Below are positions 5,474-6,105 of a DNA stretch of 6,105 bases, piece after piece. Origin of the DNA: an uncultured Alphaproteobacteria bacterium. GTDB taxonomy: Bacteria; Pseudomonadota; Alphaproteobacteria; Minwuiales; Minwuiaceae. Every line of letters starts with the position of its first letter. Within the stretch, counting starts at the first letter, position 1. Location: contig CAJYBQ010000226.1 of NCBI GenBank assembly GCA_913064755.1, forward strand, positions 1 through 6,105. The letters are read 5' to 3'. Position numbers and translations under genes: made by a program. The notes beneath the pieces were generated by a model. It ran no database searches and was not told where the DNA came from. It saw nothing but the letters and a program-made list of their open reading frames with translations.

Positions 5474-6105
5474 CGACCCTTCCAGTTCGGCTTGCGCTTC
5501 TCGGCAAAGGCCAGCGGCCCTTCGATCATGTCTTCCGAGGACCGCAGGACGGCCACCGAGTCATAATCCACCAGGTTGGCGTCCCACACGTCCGCCTCTT
5601 CCAGTCCCCGCCGGACCACGTCCAGCGACGTGCGGATGGACACGGGGGAGCATTCCAGGATCATCGCGGCCCAGCGACGGGCGGCCTCCAGTGCCTCCCC
5701 CTGCGCCACGACCTCGTTGACGAAGCCCAGGTCCTTGCCCTCTGCCGCCGGCACGTGACGACCGGTCAGGATCATGCCCATGGCCTGCTTCAGACCGATC
5801 TGGCGCGGCAGGCGGTGCAATCCGCCAGCCAGCGCGGCCAGGCCGACTTTCGGCTCCGGCAGTGCGAAACGTGCGTTCTCCGATGCAATCACCAGGTCGC
5901 AGGCCAGCGCGATCTCGAACCCGCCGCCCATGGCGACACCGTTCACCGCCGCGATCACCGGCTTGGAGCGTTCATCGCGACTGGTCAGGCCACCAAAGCC
6001 CAGCGGCGGGCACCCTTTCCGGGTGCCCCTCCGCCGGGTGACCCGATCATGGGCCCGCCACGAACGCCCGGGCCCCTGCCCCGCGGATATCTCCGCCCCG
6101 ATGGG
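5470..6105 (-). CDS. Enoyl-CoA hydratase/crotonase, 5' end outside window, apparent frameshift
   Basis: This crotonase-fold enzyme would hydrate the enoyl-CoA made by the neighbouring dehydrogenase. The clear part reads GFGGLTSRDERSKPVIAAVNG and GVAMGGGFEIALACDL, giving the oxyanion-hole glycines and the first catalytic Glu (codon 5914-5916). FALPEPKVGL follows with the second catalytic Glu (5854-5856), then GGLHRLPRQIG and a typical C-terminus FAEKRKPNWKGR. The GTG at 5958 is only the Val of KPVIAAVNG, not a start; the frame continues upstream to the window edge without a stop. However, upstream of about 6052 the family-like sequence GAGARAFVAG is found in another minus-strand frame (6085-6053), which hits a stop at 6049-6047. 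Removing one C from the GGGCCC at 6051-6056 joins it to HDRVTRRRGTRKG in the main frame, matching the AGxD pattern of crotonases. So there is either a real one-base frameshift or a sequence error. Resemblance is to carnitinyl/crotonobetainyl-type hydratases; substrate unknown. Confidence 0.82.
   Translation of the reverse strand, partial: PIGAEISAGQGPGRSWRAHDRVTRRRGTRKGCPPLGFGGLTSRDERSKPVIAAVNGVAMGGGFEIALACDLVIASENARFALPEPKVGLAALAGGLHRLPRQIGLKQAMGMILTGRHVPAAEGKDLGFVNEVVAQGEALEAARRWAAMILECSPVSIRTSLDVVRRGLEEADVWDANLVDYDSVAVLRSSEDMIEGPLAFAEKRKPNWKGR
6003..6034. repeat. Strong GC-rich inverted repeat inside the hydratase gene
   Basis: GGGCACCC (6008-6015) and GGGTGCCC (6021-6028) form a perfect 8-bp stem with a 5-base loop. 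An outer GCGG/CCGC pair (6003-6006 and 6031-6034) extends it past a small bulge. It encodes the variable loop between the AGxD region and GFGGL, and lies about 20 bases from the apparent frameshift. It could hinder sequencing or polymerase passage, or be a chance result of high GC content. Confidence 0.5.

Noticed and set aside
5470..5958. A short 162-residue hydratase starting at the GTG at 5958
   Set aside because: That codon is the Val of the conserved KPVIAAVNG motif in mid-protein; the frame and the family similarity continue upstream to at least 6003.

Overview
The window is GC-rich, densely coding DNA, most likely from an alphaproteobacterium. This is inferred from base composition, GTG starts, tight four-base gene overlaps and the flavour of the acyl-CoA dehydrogenase and metallo-hydrolase; nothing in the window fixes a genus. 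It holds six protein genes, two of them running into the window edges. There are no RNA genes, CRISPR arrays or recognisable mobile elements.

Left side, + strand: the C-terminal part of a JmjC/cupin-type oxygenase (to 817) whose N-terminal half is missing or unrecognisable, a 169-base gap, then a complete GntP-family permease (987-2411). Right side, - strand, read from the right edge leftwards: an enoyl-CoA hydratase that runs off the window and appears frameshifted near 6052, an acyl-CoA dehydrogenase, and a MoxR/CoxD-type AAA+ ATPase. These three are joined by two four-base GTGA stop/start overlaps and look like one transcription unit. After a hairpin terminator, a separately promoted ETHE1/Blh-like metallo-beta-lactamase-fold hydrolase follows (3321-2437). 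It converges on the permease, and a 7-bp GC hairpin sits at the convergence point.

How they may work together: the hydratase and dehydrogenase point to degradation of an acyl-CoA substrate. The MoxR ATPase is probably a chaperone that remodels or matures a client enzyme, but its usual VWA-domain partner is not the next gene. The metallo-hydrolase has the residues of persulfide dioxygenase-like enzymes. A 6-bp inverted repeat overlaps the -10 element of its predicted promoter, which suggests repression by a small dimeric regulator; an ArsR/BigR/SqrR-type regulator is a guess from family knowledge.

I found no convincing undescribed multi-gene system. The points most worth checking are the promoter/operator nested in a terminator before the metallo-hydrolase, the MoxR gene without its VWA partner in an acyl-CoA operon, and the two apparently damaged genes at the window edges.
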